Assembly (NCBI GenBank): GCA_963719975.1
Contig: CAVRED010000011.1
Location: forward strand, 62,001 to 126,000
From: Poindextera sp963719975
GTDB lineage: Bacteria > Pseudomonadota > Alphaproteobacteria > Caulobacterales > Caulobacteraceae
Direction: 5' to 3'
DNA length: 64,000 bases
Shown here: positions 53,489 through 61,965 of the stretch, one piece after another
How the letters are laid out: each line of letters opens with the position of its first letter
How positions within the stretch are numbered: position 1 is the stretch's first letter
The notes under the pieces: model-generated
The model's input: only the letters and a program-made list of their open reading frames with translations
The model's database searches: none
Told to the model about the DNA's origin: nothing
Made by a program: the position numbers and the translations under genes

Positions 53489-54348
53489 ATGCTGAGCTGG
53501 CGCATCGGCGAGGTCACCGTGACCCGCGTCGTCGAGATGGACCTGCCGTTTCCCTACAGCGACACGTTCCAGTTCCTGAAAGAGGCGACGCCGGACACGC
53601 TGCGGACAATGCCGTGGCTCTACCCGAACTTCGTCGGGCCAGACGGCGCGCTCCTGCTCTCCATCCACGCGCTGCTCGTCGAGGCGCCCGGCCTCAAGCT
53701 CGTCGTCGACACCTGCATCGGCAACGATCGGCCGCGCGGCATCACAGGCGGGGTGGCGCTGCAGACCGCCTTCCTCGACGGGATCGCCGAGGCGGGCTGG
53801 ACGCGCGAGGGCGTCGACGCGGTCGTCTGCACGCACCTGCACGTCGACCACTGCGGCTGGAACACCATGCTGGAGAACGGCAAGTGGGTCCCGACCTTCC
53901 CGAACGCCCGCTACCTCATCGGGCGCAAGGAGTACGAGCACTGGAGCGCCGAGGGCGGGCGCGAGCAACAGCAGATCCTCGCCAACTCGGTGCAGCCGGT
54001 CTTCGACGCCGGCCTGGCGCAGCTGGTCGACCAGGACCACCGGCTGTCCTCCGAGATCCGGCTGATGCCCACCGACCGGCCACACGCCCGGGCACGTGAG
54101 CGTTGTGATCGAGTCGCGAGGCGAGCGCGCGATCATCAGCGGCGACTTCCTGCACCACCCCTGCCAGATCGCCCACCCCGAGTGGTCGTCGATCGCCGAC
54201 AGCGATCCGGATCAGGCGCGCGTCACCCGCCGTCGCGTGGTCGAGGAGGTCGCCGACGGGCCGACCCTCTTCATCGGCACCCACTTCCCCGCCCCAACCG
54301 CCGGCCGCATCGTGCGCGACGGCCAAAGCCTATCGCCTGGAGAGCTGA
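53489..54348 (+). CDS. Metallo-beta-lactamase fold hydrolase 2, tandem paralog (two frameshifts)
   Basis: About 286 residues, clearly a duplicate of the upstream gene: MLSWRIGEVTVTRVVEMDL, VVCTHLHVDHCGWNTMLENG, GKWVPTFPNARYLIGRKEYE and TGHTPGHVSVVIESRGERAI. The N-terminal third differs most (PFPYSDTFQFLKEATPDTLR). Frame changes near 54075 and 54322; the second leaves KAYRLES at the TGA 54346-54348. Whether the pair forms a heteromer or differs in substrate cannot be told. It starts four bases after hydrolase 1 and ends four before the reductase. Confidence 0.84.
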
Positions 54349-54352
54349 ACCC

Positions 54353-55346
54353 ATGCCGACGCCAAGCCGCGAGATCCATCTGGTCAAGCGCCCCGAGGGC
54401 GAGCCCGTCCTCGACGACTTCGCCATGGTCGAAACCGAAGTGGCCGACCCCGCCGACGGCGAGGTCCTGGTGCGCAACCTCTACATGTCGGTCGACCCGG
54501 CGATGCGGCCGCGGATGAGCGCCGACCAGAAGCTGGGCGAGGCCATGGGCGGCGGGGCGCTCGGGCGGGTCGAGAAGTCGCGCAATCCCGCACTGAAGGA
54601 AGGCGACCTGGTCACCAACCGGTTCGGCTTCCGCGAGGTGTTCGTCAGCGACGGCCGCGGCCTGCAGGCGCTGAAGCCCGAGCCCGGCCTGCCGCTCAGC
54701 GTGCACATGGGTCCGCTCGGCGGCACCGGCTTCACCGCCTACGGCGGCATCCTGCACATCGGCCAGCTCAAGGACGGCGAGCAGGTGTTCGTCTCCACCG
54801 CCGCCGGCGCCGTGGGCTCGATCGCCGCGCAGATCGCCAAGATCCACGGTTGCTACGTCGTCGGCTCGACCGGCTCGGACGCCAAGGTGAAGTGGCTGCT
54901 CGACGAAGCGGGCCTCGACGCGGCCATCAACTACAAGGCCGAGCCGATCCGGCCGGCGCTGGGCAAGGTCACGCCCAAGGGCATCGACGTCTATTTCGAC
55001 AACGTCGGCGGCGAGCACCTGGACGCGGCGCTGGCGCGCATGAACAGCGCTCGGCCGCGTTGCCGTCTGCGGGATGATCTCCGGCTACAATTCGGCCGGC
55101 GCGCGCACGACCGTGCACAACCTCGCCAACATCATCTACGGGCGGATCAATCTGCGCGGCTTCGTCGCCCCCGACTTCATGCACATGTACGACCAGTTCA
55201 AGGCCGACATGGCCGGCTGGCTGAAGGACGGCCGCATCAAGTACCAGGAGACCATCTTCGACGGCATCGCCAACGCGCCCGCCGCCATGGTCGGCCTGAT
55301 GCATGGCGAGAACACCGGCAAGATGCTGGTCAAGCTCGCCGACTGA
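54353..55346 (+). CDS. NADP-dependent zinc-free medium-chain reductase (CurA/PTGR-like, one frameshift)
   Basis: About 330 residues. Zinc-independent MDR family: N-terminus REIHLVKRPEGEPVLDDFAM, MGPLGGTGFTAYGGILHIGQ, Rossmann loop VFVSTAAGAVGSIAAQIAKI and GIDVYFDNVGGEHLDAALAR. One base near 55051 separates ARMN from GRVAVCGMISGYNSAGART. C-terminus WLKDGRIKYQETIFDGIANA. Homologues reduce enones, prostaglandin-like ketones or curcumin. It is last in the acs-MBL-MBL run, spaced four bases after hydrolase 2. Confidence 0.88.
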
Positions 55347-55351
55347 GCCGC

Positions 55352-56131
55352 TCACATGCAGTCCACCGCCACGACGCTGGTGGCGCGGCGGAGCACGTCG
55401 GCGGCGCGGCCGTAGTTGTCGCGGGCGATCGGCTGAGGGGCCTGCGCGCCGCCGACCGTCTGCTTTGCGGCGGCCAGCGCCAGGGTCAGCGCCGCCGGCG
55501 TCGCGGCGGTGACCATTCCACGCCGGGGCGCGTCCGCCAGCACCATCCCCGCCACCATGCCGCTCGGTCCAGCACCGGCGCGCCGGCAAAGCCGAACAGG
55601 GGTCCCTTCAGGCCGTCGGTGCGGCCGATCTCGGCCCAGGCGAGGCGCGCGCCGACCTGGCCGAGGTAGATGATCGCCGCCTCTCCCGGCGTCCCGCGCG
55701 AGAAGCCGGTAAGGAACGCGCGCTGGTCCGGTCGCGGGCTGAGCGCGTCGGGCGAACAGCAGGGCCGGCGCGCCGTCCTGGGCGGCGAGCACCACGACGT
55801 CGCCGACGCCGCCGAGGATCTTCGCCGGCGCCGCCCAGCCGTCCGCCACCACGATCGCCGGTCGTCCGCAGCCGGCGACGGCGCCGGCCGCCGTCAGCCA
55901 GACGCCACGGTCGTTCACCGCAAACGCCGTGCCGTGGTTGGGCCGCCCGCCGCCGATATGCACCAGGTTTGCTTCGGCGAAGGGGGAGGAGGGCGAGATC
56001 GGCGCCTGGTCGGCGCCCGGCACCGGCGGCGGCGCGGCTGGGGCGTTCACCTGTTCGCGGCGCCCGTAGCTCGCGGCCAGCATCGCGAGCACGACGCCGA
56101 GATAGATCAGCCAGTCGGTGAAGCGGGGCAT
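55352..56131 (-). CDS. Trypsin-like fold protein, apparently lacking catalytic residues (frameshifted)
   Basis: About 260 residues. One N-terminal membrane anchor (WLIYLGVVLAMLAASYG), proline/alanine linker, then a trypsin-like domain: NHGTAFAVNDRGVWLTAAGA and VGDVVVLAAQDGAPALLFA. The usual histidine position (TAxHV) reads TAAGAV, and the usual GNSGSPV serine loop reads GFAGAPVLDRSG, so both His and Ser are missing while the aspartate strand VGDVVVL remains. A frame change near 55745 and another near 55590 break the middle. A pseudo-protease or a regulatory trypsin fold is likely. Downstream of rlmN and DUF350 on the same strand. Confidence 0.65.
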   Translation of the reverse strand: MPRFTDWLIYLGVVLAMLAASYGRREQVNAPAAPPPVPGADQAPISPSSPFAEANLVHIGGGRPNHGTAFAVNDRGVWLTAAGAVAGCGRPAIVVADGWAAPAKILGGVGDVVVLAAQDGAPALLFARRAQPATGPARVPYRLLARDAGRGGDHLPRPGRRAPRLGRDRPHRRPEGTPVRLCRRAGAGPSGMVAGMVLADAPRRGMVTAATPAALTLALAAAKQTVGGAQAPQPIARDNYGRAADVLRRATSVVAVDCM

Positions 56132-56144
56132 GCCGCGCCGCGCC

Positions 56145-56558
56145 TCAGATGACGACGGCGGCGGCAAGGATCAGCGCCACGGCGAGCTTGGCCGCGACCA
56201 AGACCACCGCCGCGGCGACCTCGCCATCGCGCATCCGCTGGGGCAGACCGGCCAGCACGACGTCGACGATGCGGAACTCGAGCAGGGTCAGAACCAGCGC
56301 CGCCATCCCCCAGAGCGCGAGCCCGACCACGGAGGTGGTGGCGATCATCGAGGCGGCCAGCGGAATGGCCAGGCCGATCAGCGCGCCGGCGAACGAGACC
56401 GCCGCGGCCGTCTCCCCCTCGCGGATCCGCCGGATCTCATGGTGCGGCGACAGCAGCGCATAGGCGCCGCAGGCGAGCGCGAACAGCACCAGCCCCAGTC
56501 CCAGCTGCAGCAGCATGAGCGGAAAGCCGCTCGCGAAGGCCTGCACCTCAGGCGACAT
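56145..56558 (-). CDS. DUF350 family membrane protein
   Basis: 137 residues, intact, four hydrophobic segments (FPLMLLQLGLGLVLFALACG, SFAGALIGLAIPLAASMI, VGLALWGMAALVLTLLEF, VVLVAAKLAVALILAAAVVI). The conserved DUF350 feature RREGETAAAVSFAGALIGLA (here IREGE) and the paired second repeat MRDGEVAAAVVLVAAK suggest an internal duplication. Inner membrane; function unknown. Its ATG overlaps the end of rlmN by 11 bases. The 13-base gap to the next gene supports one operon. Confidence 0.85.
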   Translation of the reverse strand: MSPEVQAFASGFPLMLLQLGLGLVLFALACGAYALLSPHHEIRRIREGETAAAVSFAGALIGLAIPLAASMIATTSVVGLALWGMAALVLTLLEFRIVDVVLAGLPQRMRDGEVAAAVVLVAAKLAVALILAAAVVI

Positions 56559-57747
56559 TTGCGCCCGCCGCCCGCCTCGCGCTCGCGCGGACCTTCAGGC
56601 TTTCGGTGCGCAGCTGGCCGCAGGCCGCCAGGATGTCGCGTCCGCGCGGCGTGCGGATCGGGGAGGCGTAGCCGGCGCGGTTCAGCACGGCCGCGAAAGC
56701 CTCGATCGTCGTCCAGTCGGAGCAGTCGTATGGCGCGCCCGGCCAGGGGTTGAACGGGATCAGGTTGATCTTGGCCGGAATGCCGGCCAGGAGCCGCACC
56801 AGCGCCCGCGCCTCGGCCGGCGTGTCGTTGACGCCCTTCAGCATCACGTACTCGAACGTCACGCGCCTGGCGTTGGAGAGCCCGGGGTAGCGCGCGGATC
56901 GCCGCCATCAGCTCGGCCAGCGGATAGCGCTTGTTCAGGGGCACGAGCTCGTCGCGCAGCGCATCGTTGGTGGCGTGCAGCGAGATCGCCAGCATCGCCT
57001 GGGTGCGCTCGCCCAGCGGCGCGATCTGCGGGACGACGCCGGCGGTGGAGACCGTGATCCGCCGCCTGGAGATCGCCAGGCCCTCGTTGTCCGAGATGAT
57101 CTCGATCGCGTCGGCGACGGCGTCCAGATTGTAGAGCGGCTCGCCCATGCCCATGAAGACGATGTTCGACAGCCGCCGGTCCTCGCGCTCGGAGGGCCAC
57201 TCGCCGAGGTCGTCGCGGGCGATCTGCACCTGGGCGACGATCTCCGCCGCGGTCAGGTTGCGCACCAGCGCCTGGGTGCCGGTGTGGCAGAAGCGGCAGT
57301 TCAGCGTGCAGCCGACCTGGCTCGAGACGCAGAGCGCGCCGGCGCGGCCGACGTCGGGGATGTAGACGCACTCGGCCTCGACGCCCGGCTCGAACCGCAC
57401 CAGCCATTTGCGCGTGCCGTCGGCGCTGATCTGGCGGGCGATCACCTCGGGCCGGGCGAGGTCGAACCGCTCGGCAAGGGTCGCGCGCGTGGCCTTGTCG
57501 ATGTTGCTCATCGCCGCAAAGTCGGTCGCGCCGCGATAGTGCATCCAGCGCCAGACCTGGCCGGCGCGCATGCGCGCCTTGCTCAGCCGGCGCGGCGCCG
57601 GCGTCGACCAGCGCCTGCGCCAGCGCGGGGCGCGTCAGACCGGCCAGGCTGGAGCCGGCCGGCGGATTGCGCGCGCGCGCGTTCGGGCGAGAGATCCAGA
57701 TGGACGCCCAGGACGTATGACCTTCCGATGAATGCGGCCGTGCTCAT
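56548..57747 (-). CDS. rlmN: 23S rRNA (adenine-2503-C2)-methyltransferase RlmN (two or more frameshifts)
   Basis: Radical SAM methyltransferase for 23S rRNA A2503 and some tRNAs. WRWMHYRGATDFAAMSNIDK opens the domain; the radical SAM cysteines are in VGCTLNCRFCHTGTQALVRN; NIVFMGMGEPLYNLDAV, ISLHATNDALRDELVPLNK and YVMLKGVNDTPAEARALVRL are canonical. The reactive cysteine at the end is in ILAACGQLR. Frame changes near 57592 and 56885. The N-terminus is approximate: ATG 57747 precedes LSPERAR and then GSSLAGLTRPALAQALVD in a neighbouring frame. About 395 residues. Confidence 0.9.
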
Positions 57748-57833
57748 ATCAGATCAGGCATTTGCGCCCAAATCTGGCCCGCTTGCGGCGGGCGCGGCCG
57801 GGGCCTTCCAGGCCAAGGCGCATGTGTGGCAGG

Positions 57834-58481
57834 ATGGACGTATCGGCGCCGGATCGGCGCGTGTCCTTCCGCGCGCGGAGCCCGGCCGAATGGCGAGCGG
57901 AACCGAAGTCGAGGACTTCGCCGAACCTGATCGAGGCCGTCGCGCTGCGCCAGGACCGCGCCGCCTTCACCCGCGTCTTCGCCTACTACGGACCGCGGGT
58001 GAAAGCCTATCTCCTGCGCCTCGGGCTTCCGGCCGCCCAGGCCGAGGAGGTCGCCCAGGAGGTGATGGTCGCCGTCTGGCGCAAGGCCGCGAGCTTCGAC
58101 CGAGCCCAGGCGTCGGCGGCGACCTGGATCTTCCGCATCGCCCGCAACCGCCGCATCGACCTCTTCCGCCGCGACCAGCGCGCGCAGCTCGACGCGCACG
58201 ATCCCGCCTTCGCGCCTGTCGCCGAGGCGACGCCCGATGCGGCCGTCGAAGCCACCGAGCGCGAGGACCACGTCCGCCGCGCCATGGCCGAGCTTCCGGC
58301 CGAACAACGCGACCTCGTCCGCCGCGCCTTCTACGAAGACCAGTCCCACAGCGAGATCGCCGCCGCGACCGGCGTGCCGCTGGGCACGGTCAAGTCCCGC
58401 CTTCGCCTCGCGTTCGCCAAGATGAAGCTCAATCTCGCGGACATCGGCGATGGCGCGGACCTCAAGGAGGCGCTCGCATGA
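57834..58481 (+). CDS. ECF RNA polymerase sigma factor (RpoE/SigE-type)
   Basis: About 215 residues. Region 2: FAYYGPRVKAYLLRLGLP and AEEVAQEVMVAVWRKAASFD (polymerase and -10 contacts), then WIFRIARNRRIDLFRRDQRA. Region 4: AMAELPAEQRDLVRRAFYED, QSHSEIAAATGVPLGTVKSR and LRLAFAKMK. The best start is unclear; ATG 57834 and an upstream ATG 57732 are both in frame. It is coupled by ATGA to the next gene. In Caulobacter the homologous RpoE-ChrR pair responds to singlet oxygen, UV-A, organic peroxide and cadmium; that role is inferred by context. Confidence 0.9.
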   Translation: MDVSAPDRRVSFRARSPAEWRAEPKSRTSPNLIEAVALRQDRAAFTRVFAYYGPRVKAYLLRLGLPAAQAEEVAQEVMVAVWRKAASFDRAQASAATWIFRIARNRRIDLFRRDQRAQLDAHDPAFAPVAEATPDAAVEATEREDHVRRAMAELPAEQRDLVRRAFYEDQSHSEIAAATGVPLGTVKSRLRLAFAKMKLNLADIGDGADLKEALA

Positions 58482-59158
58482 CCGCCGAAACCTTGAGCGG
58501 CGTCATCCAGGCGCACGGTGACAACCGGGCGCTCGACCTGCTCGCGCGCACGACCCACGCCATGCGCGCCGACGCCGACTTCGTCGCCCGCGACGACGAC
58601 GTCGCCTCGGCCGTCTTCCTGGCGGAGGAAGAACCGGCCGGCCTCGCCGTCGACGCGCTGAACCGCGTGTTGGCCGAAATCGATGCTGAGGATGCCGCAG
58701 CCGCGAACGCCAGGTCCGCCCTGACCGGCCAGGTCCACGGCGAGGAGCTCGAGGGCCTGCCGGCGCCCGTGCGCAATGCGGCGCTGGACGCGCTGGCCGG
58801 GAAGGCTCGCTGGGGTTTCGCCGGTCTCGGCATCCAGCGGCTGCCGCTGTGCAGCGACGGCGGCGCGCACGCCGAGCTGATGCGCATCGAGCCCGGCCAC
58901 GGCGTCGCCGAGCACGACCACGAGGACGAGGAGCTGACCCTGGTCCTGACCGGCGCATACAACGACGGCGAGGGGTCTTACGGTCCCGGCGACGTCTCGC
59001 TCGCGCGGCCAGGGTTTATCCACACGCCCAAGGCCGAGTCGGGCGAGGTCTGCTACGTGCTGGTGGCGTTCAAGGGCGCGCCCAGGTTCAAGGGCCTCTT
59101 CGGCCTGGCCCAGCGCCTGTTCGGCTTCCCCACCCCCCTGACCGGCAAGCCCGGGTAA
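58478..59158 (+). CDS. ChrR-like cupin anti-sigma factor
   Basis: 226 residues, intact. The C-terminal cupin domain has HAELMRIEPGHGVAEHDHED, EELTLVLTGAYNDGEGSYGP and GDVSLARPGFIHTPKAESGE, with the H-x-H, E and H metal set. The N-terminal region (TLSGVIQAHGDNRALDLLAR) lacks the HxxxCxxC zinc motif of canonical ChrR anti-sigma domains. The middle (DALNRVLAEIDAEDAAAANA, LEGLPAPVRNAALDALAGKA) resembles ChrR linkers. I infer a regulator of the adjacent sigma factor from the ATGA overlap and cupin; how it binds sigma without that motif is open. Confidence 0.75.
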   Translation: MTAETLSGVIQAHGDNRALDLLARTTHAMRADADFVARDDDVASAVFLAEEEPAGLAVDALNRVLAEIDAEDAAAANARSALTGQVHGEELEGLPAPVRNAALDALAGKARWGFAGLGIQRLPLCSDGGAHAELMRIEPGHGVAEHDHEDEELTLVLTGAYNDGEGSYGPGDVSLARPGFIHTPKAESGEVCYVLVAFKGAPRFKGLFGLAQRLFGFPTPLTGKPG

Positions 59159-59160
59159 CC

Positions 59161-59176
59161 GCCCGCGAATGCGGGC
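59161..59176 (+). terminator. Short hairpin after the ChrR-like gene
   Basis: GCCCGC-GAAT-GCGGGC, a six-base perfect stem with four-base loop, two bases after the stop and followed by TATT. It may be a weak terminator; no long T run follows. Confidence 0.35.
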
Positions 59177-59182
59177 TATTAG

Positions 59183-59268
59183 ACCGCAGAGATCGCTGAG
59201 GATTCGCAGAGATCGCAGAGAGCCCTGCCGCTCTGCGTCCTCCGCGCTTCTCTGCGTCCTCTGCGGTT
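59183..59268. repeat. Intergenic inverted repeat built from CGCAGAG units
   Basis: About 40-base imperfect arms (59183-59222 and 59229-59268) of near-repeats: CCGCAGAGATCGCTGAGG, CGCAGAGATCGCAGAG on the left and CTCTGCG-TCCT units on the right. The pairing has several mismatches but the CGCAGAG/CTCTGCG modules recur. It fills most of the 232-base gap before the quinone oxidoreductase. A second hairpin-rich stretch (59275-59330) follows. Likely a dispersed repeat. Confidence 0.65.
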
Positions 59269-59390
59269 AGATTGCGGCTTCGCCGCTTCGGCGGCGCCTC
59301 TCAAGCGAGGGGCCTTCCCTCGCGTCCGCCTTTGCCGGGCTCTCGCCTTGGTCTAGCGTCGTTTTCGACAATCCATGGGAGGACGCCGCG

Positions 59391-60389
59391 ATGAAGGCGC
59401 TGTTGAGCAAGGCCGTTGGCGGGCCCGAGACGCTGGTGCTGGAGGATCTTCCGAGCCCCACCGCCAAGCCGGGGTTCGCCGTCGTCGAGGTCAAGGCCTG
59501 CGGCGTCAACTATCCCGACGTGCTGATCATCGAGGACAAGTACCAGTTCAAGCCGCCGCGGCCGTTCGCGCCGGGCGCCGAGCTCTCCGGCATCGTGACG
59601 TCGGTCGGCGACGGCGTTTCGAGCGTCAAGCCGGGCGATCGCGTGCTGGCCAACATCACCTGCGGCGGCATGGTCGAGGAGCTGGCGCTCGAGGCCGGGC
59701 GGCTGGTGAAGATTCCCGACGCGATGCCCTACGACGAGGCGGCCGCCTTCATCATGACCTATGGCACCAGCTACTACGCGCTGAAGGACCGTGGGCATCT
59801 GAAGCCGGGCGACACTCTGCTCGTCCTCGGCGCCGGCGGCGGCGTCGGACTCTCGGCGGTCGAGCTTGGGCGCGCCATGGGCGCGCGCGTGATCGCGGCG
59901 GCTTCGTCGGAAGCCAAGGTCGAGCTCGCCAAGGCGCACGGCGCCGACGACGGGGTGGTCTATCCGCAAGGTCCGTTCGACAGGGATGGCCAGCGCGCGC
60001 TCGCCAACCAGTTCAAGGAGGTGCTCGGCGAGCACGGCGCCGATGTGGTCTATGACGGCGTCGGCGGCGACTACGCGGAGGCCGCGGTCCGCTCCATGGC
60101 CTGGGAGGGCCGCTTCCTGGTCATCGGCTTCCCGGCCGGCATCCCGCGCCTGCCCCTCAACCTCGCGCTCCTGAAAAGCTGCGACATCGTCGGCGTGTTC
60201 TGGGGCGCGGCGGTCGCCCGCGACGCAAAGGCCCACCAGCAGAACATCAAGGAGCTGTTCGAGCTCTACGCGGCAGGCAAGATCCGGCCGCACGTGTCGG
60301 AGCACTATCCGCTGGCCCGCGCCGGCGAAGCCATCAGCCGCCTCGCCAGCCGTCAGGCCCTCGGCAAGGTGGTCGTGACGATGGAGTAG
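59391..60389 (+). CDS. NADPH:quinone oxidoreductase family protein
   Basis: Intact, 332 residues. Zeta-crystallin-type zinc-free medium-chain reductase: MKALLSKAVGGPETLVLEDL, KACGVNYPDVLIIEDKYQFK, FAPGAELSGIVTSVGDGVSS, nucleotide loop LLVLGAGGGVGLSAVELGRA and DVVYDGVGGDYAEAAVRSM. Likely reduces quinones or enones with NADPH. It is followed four bases later by an SDR on the same strand, suggesting a short catabolic or detoxification operon. Confidence 0.92.
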   Translation: MKALLSKAVGGPETLVLEDLPSPTAKPGFAVVEVKACGVNYPDVLIIEDKYQFKPPRPFAPGAELSGIVTSVGDGVSSVKPGDRVLANITCGGMVEELALEAGRLVKIPDAMPYDEAAAFIMTYGTSYYALKDRGHLKPGDTLLVLGAGGGVGLSAVELGRAMGARVIAAASSEAKVELAKAHGADDGVVYPQGPFDRDGQRALANQFKEVLGEHGADVVYDGVGGDYAEAAVRSMAWEGRFLVIGFPAGIPRLPLNLALLKSCDIVGVFWGAAVARDAKAHQQNIKELFELYAAGKIRPHVSEHYPLARAGEAISRLASRQALGKVVVTME

Positions 60390-60393
60390 CCCC

Positions 60394-61269
60394 ATGGCCG
60401 GGCAGTTGGACGGCAAGGTCGCCCTGATCACCGGCGGCTGTTCGGGGATCGGGCTGGGCGCGGTCGAGCTTTTCGCGGCCGAAGGCGCATCGCTCGTGGT
60501 CGCCGACCTGCAGGACGAGAAGGGCGCTGTGCTCGAACAGCGCTTCCCCGGCCGCCTGCGCTACGTCCATTGCGACGTGACCGTCGAGGCCGACATCGCC
60601 AAGGCCGCGGCGACGGCGGCGCAAGCCTTCGGCGGGCTCGACATCCTCTTCAACAACGCAGGCGCCGTGGGCTCGGTGCTCGGCCTCGCCGACATGACGA
60701 CCGAGGCCTGGGACGGGACGATGAACCTGCTCCTGCGCGCGGTCATGCTGGGCATGAAGCATGCGATCCCGCTGATGCGGGCCAGGGGCGGGGGCGCCAT
60801 CGTCAACACCGCCTCGATCGCCGGAGTCGAGGCCGGGTGGGGGCCCATCGCCTATTCGACCGCCAAGGGGGCGGTGATCCACATGTCCCGCGTCGCCGCC
60901 GCCGAGCTGGCGGCCGACAAGATCCGCGTCAATGCGATCTGCCCGGGCCTCATCGCCACCTCCATCTTCGGCTCGGCGATCGGGCTGCCGCGGGCCGCGG
61001 CGGACCAGATGGCGGCGCGGGTGGCCGAGAACGCCGCGACGTTCCAGCCGGTGGCCAAGGCCGGCATGCCCGAGGACATCGCCGGCGCCTGCCTGTACCT
61101 GGCGACGGCGCCCTTCGTGACCGGCGTCCACCTGATCGTCGACGGCGGGATCACGGTGGGCGGCCGCCACTCCTGGGATCCGGCTGCGATGTCGCCGATC
61201 CTCGAGGCGATCGGCTTCACCCCCGATCAGGCGCAGGCGATGGCCGCGGCCGGCGCCGGGCGCTCCTGA
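60394..61269 (+). CDS. Short-chain dehydrogenase/reductase
   Basis: Intact, 291 residues. Classical SDR: VALITGGCSGIGLGAVELFA (TGxxxGxG), NNAG in LDILFNNAGAVG, serine in VNTASIAGVEAGWGPIAY and catalytic YSTAK in AYSTAKGAVIHMSRVAAAEL. Glycine/proline end ICPGLIATSIFG. C-terminal extension (VDGGITVGGRHSWDPAAMSP, GFTPDQAQAMAAAG) is longer than many. Substrate unknown. Converges on yggT with four bases between stops. Confidence 0.92.
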   Translation: MAGQLDGKVALITGGCSGIGLGAVELFAAEGASLVVADLQDEKGAVLEQRFPGRLRYVHCDVTVEADIAKAAATAAQAFGGLDILFNNAGAVGSVLGLADMTTEAWDGTMNLLLRAVMLGMKHAIPLMRARGGGAIVNTASIAGVEAGWGPIAYSTAKGAVIHMSRVAAAELAADKIRVNAICPGLIATSIFGSAIGLPRAAADQMAARVAENAATFQPVAKAGMPEDIAGACLYLATAPFVTGVHLIVDGGITVGGRHSWDPAAMSPILEAIGFTPDQAQAMAAAGAGRS

Positions 61270-61273
61270 ACGG

Positions 61274-61582
61274 CTAGAACGGGCTGCCGCCGTAGACCCA
61301 GCTGATCACCAGCCGGTTCACCAGCTGCTGGATGAACCCGAGCAGCAGCGCGGCGATGATCGGGCTGATGTCCAGTCCCCCGATCGAGGGGATGATCCGC
61401 TGGATCGGTTTCAGGATCGGATCGGTCAACGCATGCAGCGCGCGGTCGATCTGCCACACCAGCTGGTTGCGCGGATTGACCACGTTGAAGGCGACCAGCC
61501 AGCTCATGATCACCATCGCGAAGATCAGGAAGATCATCAGCTGCACGACGGTGTTGAAGAGCCAGAGCAGCGCGGCGATCAT
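61274..61582 (-). CDS. YggT family membrane protein
   Basis: About 102 residues, intact, two hydrophobic spans: MIAALLWLFNTVVQLMIFLI and LDISPIIAALLLGFIQQL, with the conserved PRNQLVWQIDRALHALTDPI and LKPIQRIIPSIGGLDISPI between them. Family members sit in the inner membrane and have been linked to division and osmotic tolerance, with no defined mechanism. ATG 61582 is preferred over the 61615 start, which adds a non-conserved basic stretch. Confidence 0.85.
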   Translation of the reverse strand: MIAALLWLFNTVVQLMIFLIFAMVIMSWLVAFNVVNPRNQLVWQIDRALHALTDPILKPIQRIIPSIGGLDISPIIAALLLGFIQQLVNRLVISWVYGGSPF

Positions 61583-61674
61583 CCGAACACCCGTCTTTGC
61601 AAAGCGTTGCCGCATCTAGCGCGGGCGCCTGCCCGCGGGCAAGGCGAACCGGCCCGCATGACCCGCCGCTTGCC

Positions 61675-61703
61675 TTGACAGCCTGGGCGCCCGGCCCTTA
61701 TCT
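61675..61703 (+). promoter_or_regulatory. Predicted promoter of tRNA-Ala
   Basis: -35 TTGACA (61675-61680), perfect consensus, 17-base spacer, -10 TTATCT (61698-61703), 15 bases before the mature tRNA 5' end. Confidence 0.6.
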
Positions 61704-61718
61704 GCCGCGCTCCCAAAG

Positions 61719-61794
61719 GGGGCCGTAGCTCAGTTGGTAGAGCGCCTCGTTCGCAATGAGGAGGTCAGCGGTTCGATTCCGCTCGGCTCCACCA
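61719..61794 (+). tRNA. tRNA-Ala(CGC)
   Basis: 76 bases including an encoded CCA. Acceptor stem GGGGCCG pairs with CGGCTCC; the D arm is GCTC-AGTTGGTA-GAGC; anticodon stem CCTCG/TGAGG encloses loop TTCGCAA with anticodon CGC, reading GCG; the T arm is AGCGG-TTCGATT-CCGCT. All stems close with at most G-T pairs. GCG is likely a common alanine codon in this GC-rich genome. No integrase or tRNA-fragment duplication is nearby. Confidence 0.95.
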
Positions 61795-61965
61795 GGACTT
61801 GCAACGAAATCAGCAGGTTGGTCCGCGCCGGAGGTGATCCGGGCGCAATTCCGAATCGTCCGCGATCGCGTTGATCGAGCCGGCTAGTGTCGTCGGGCGT
61901 TTCTGCGCAATAGCGGCTCCGAACCCCGATTGCCTTCGCCGGCCTCCCTCGCGCAAACTCGCGCC

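Noticed and set aside
57690..57718. AGATCC-N18-TATGA resembling a RpoE/ChrR-type promoter
   Set aside because: It would lie inside the 5' end of rlmN and the match is imperfect; no other support.
61719..61794. tRNA-Ala as an integration site for a mobile element
   Set aside because: No integrase, no duplicated tRNA 3' end, and ordinary genes on both sides.
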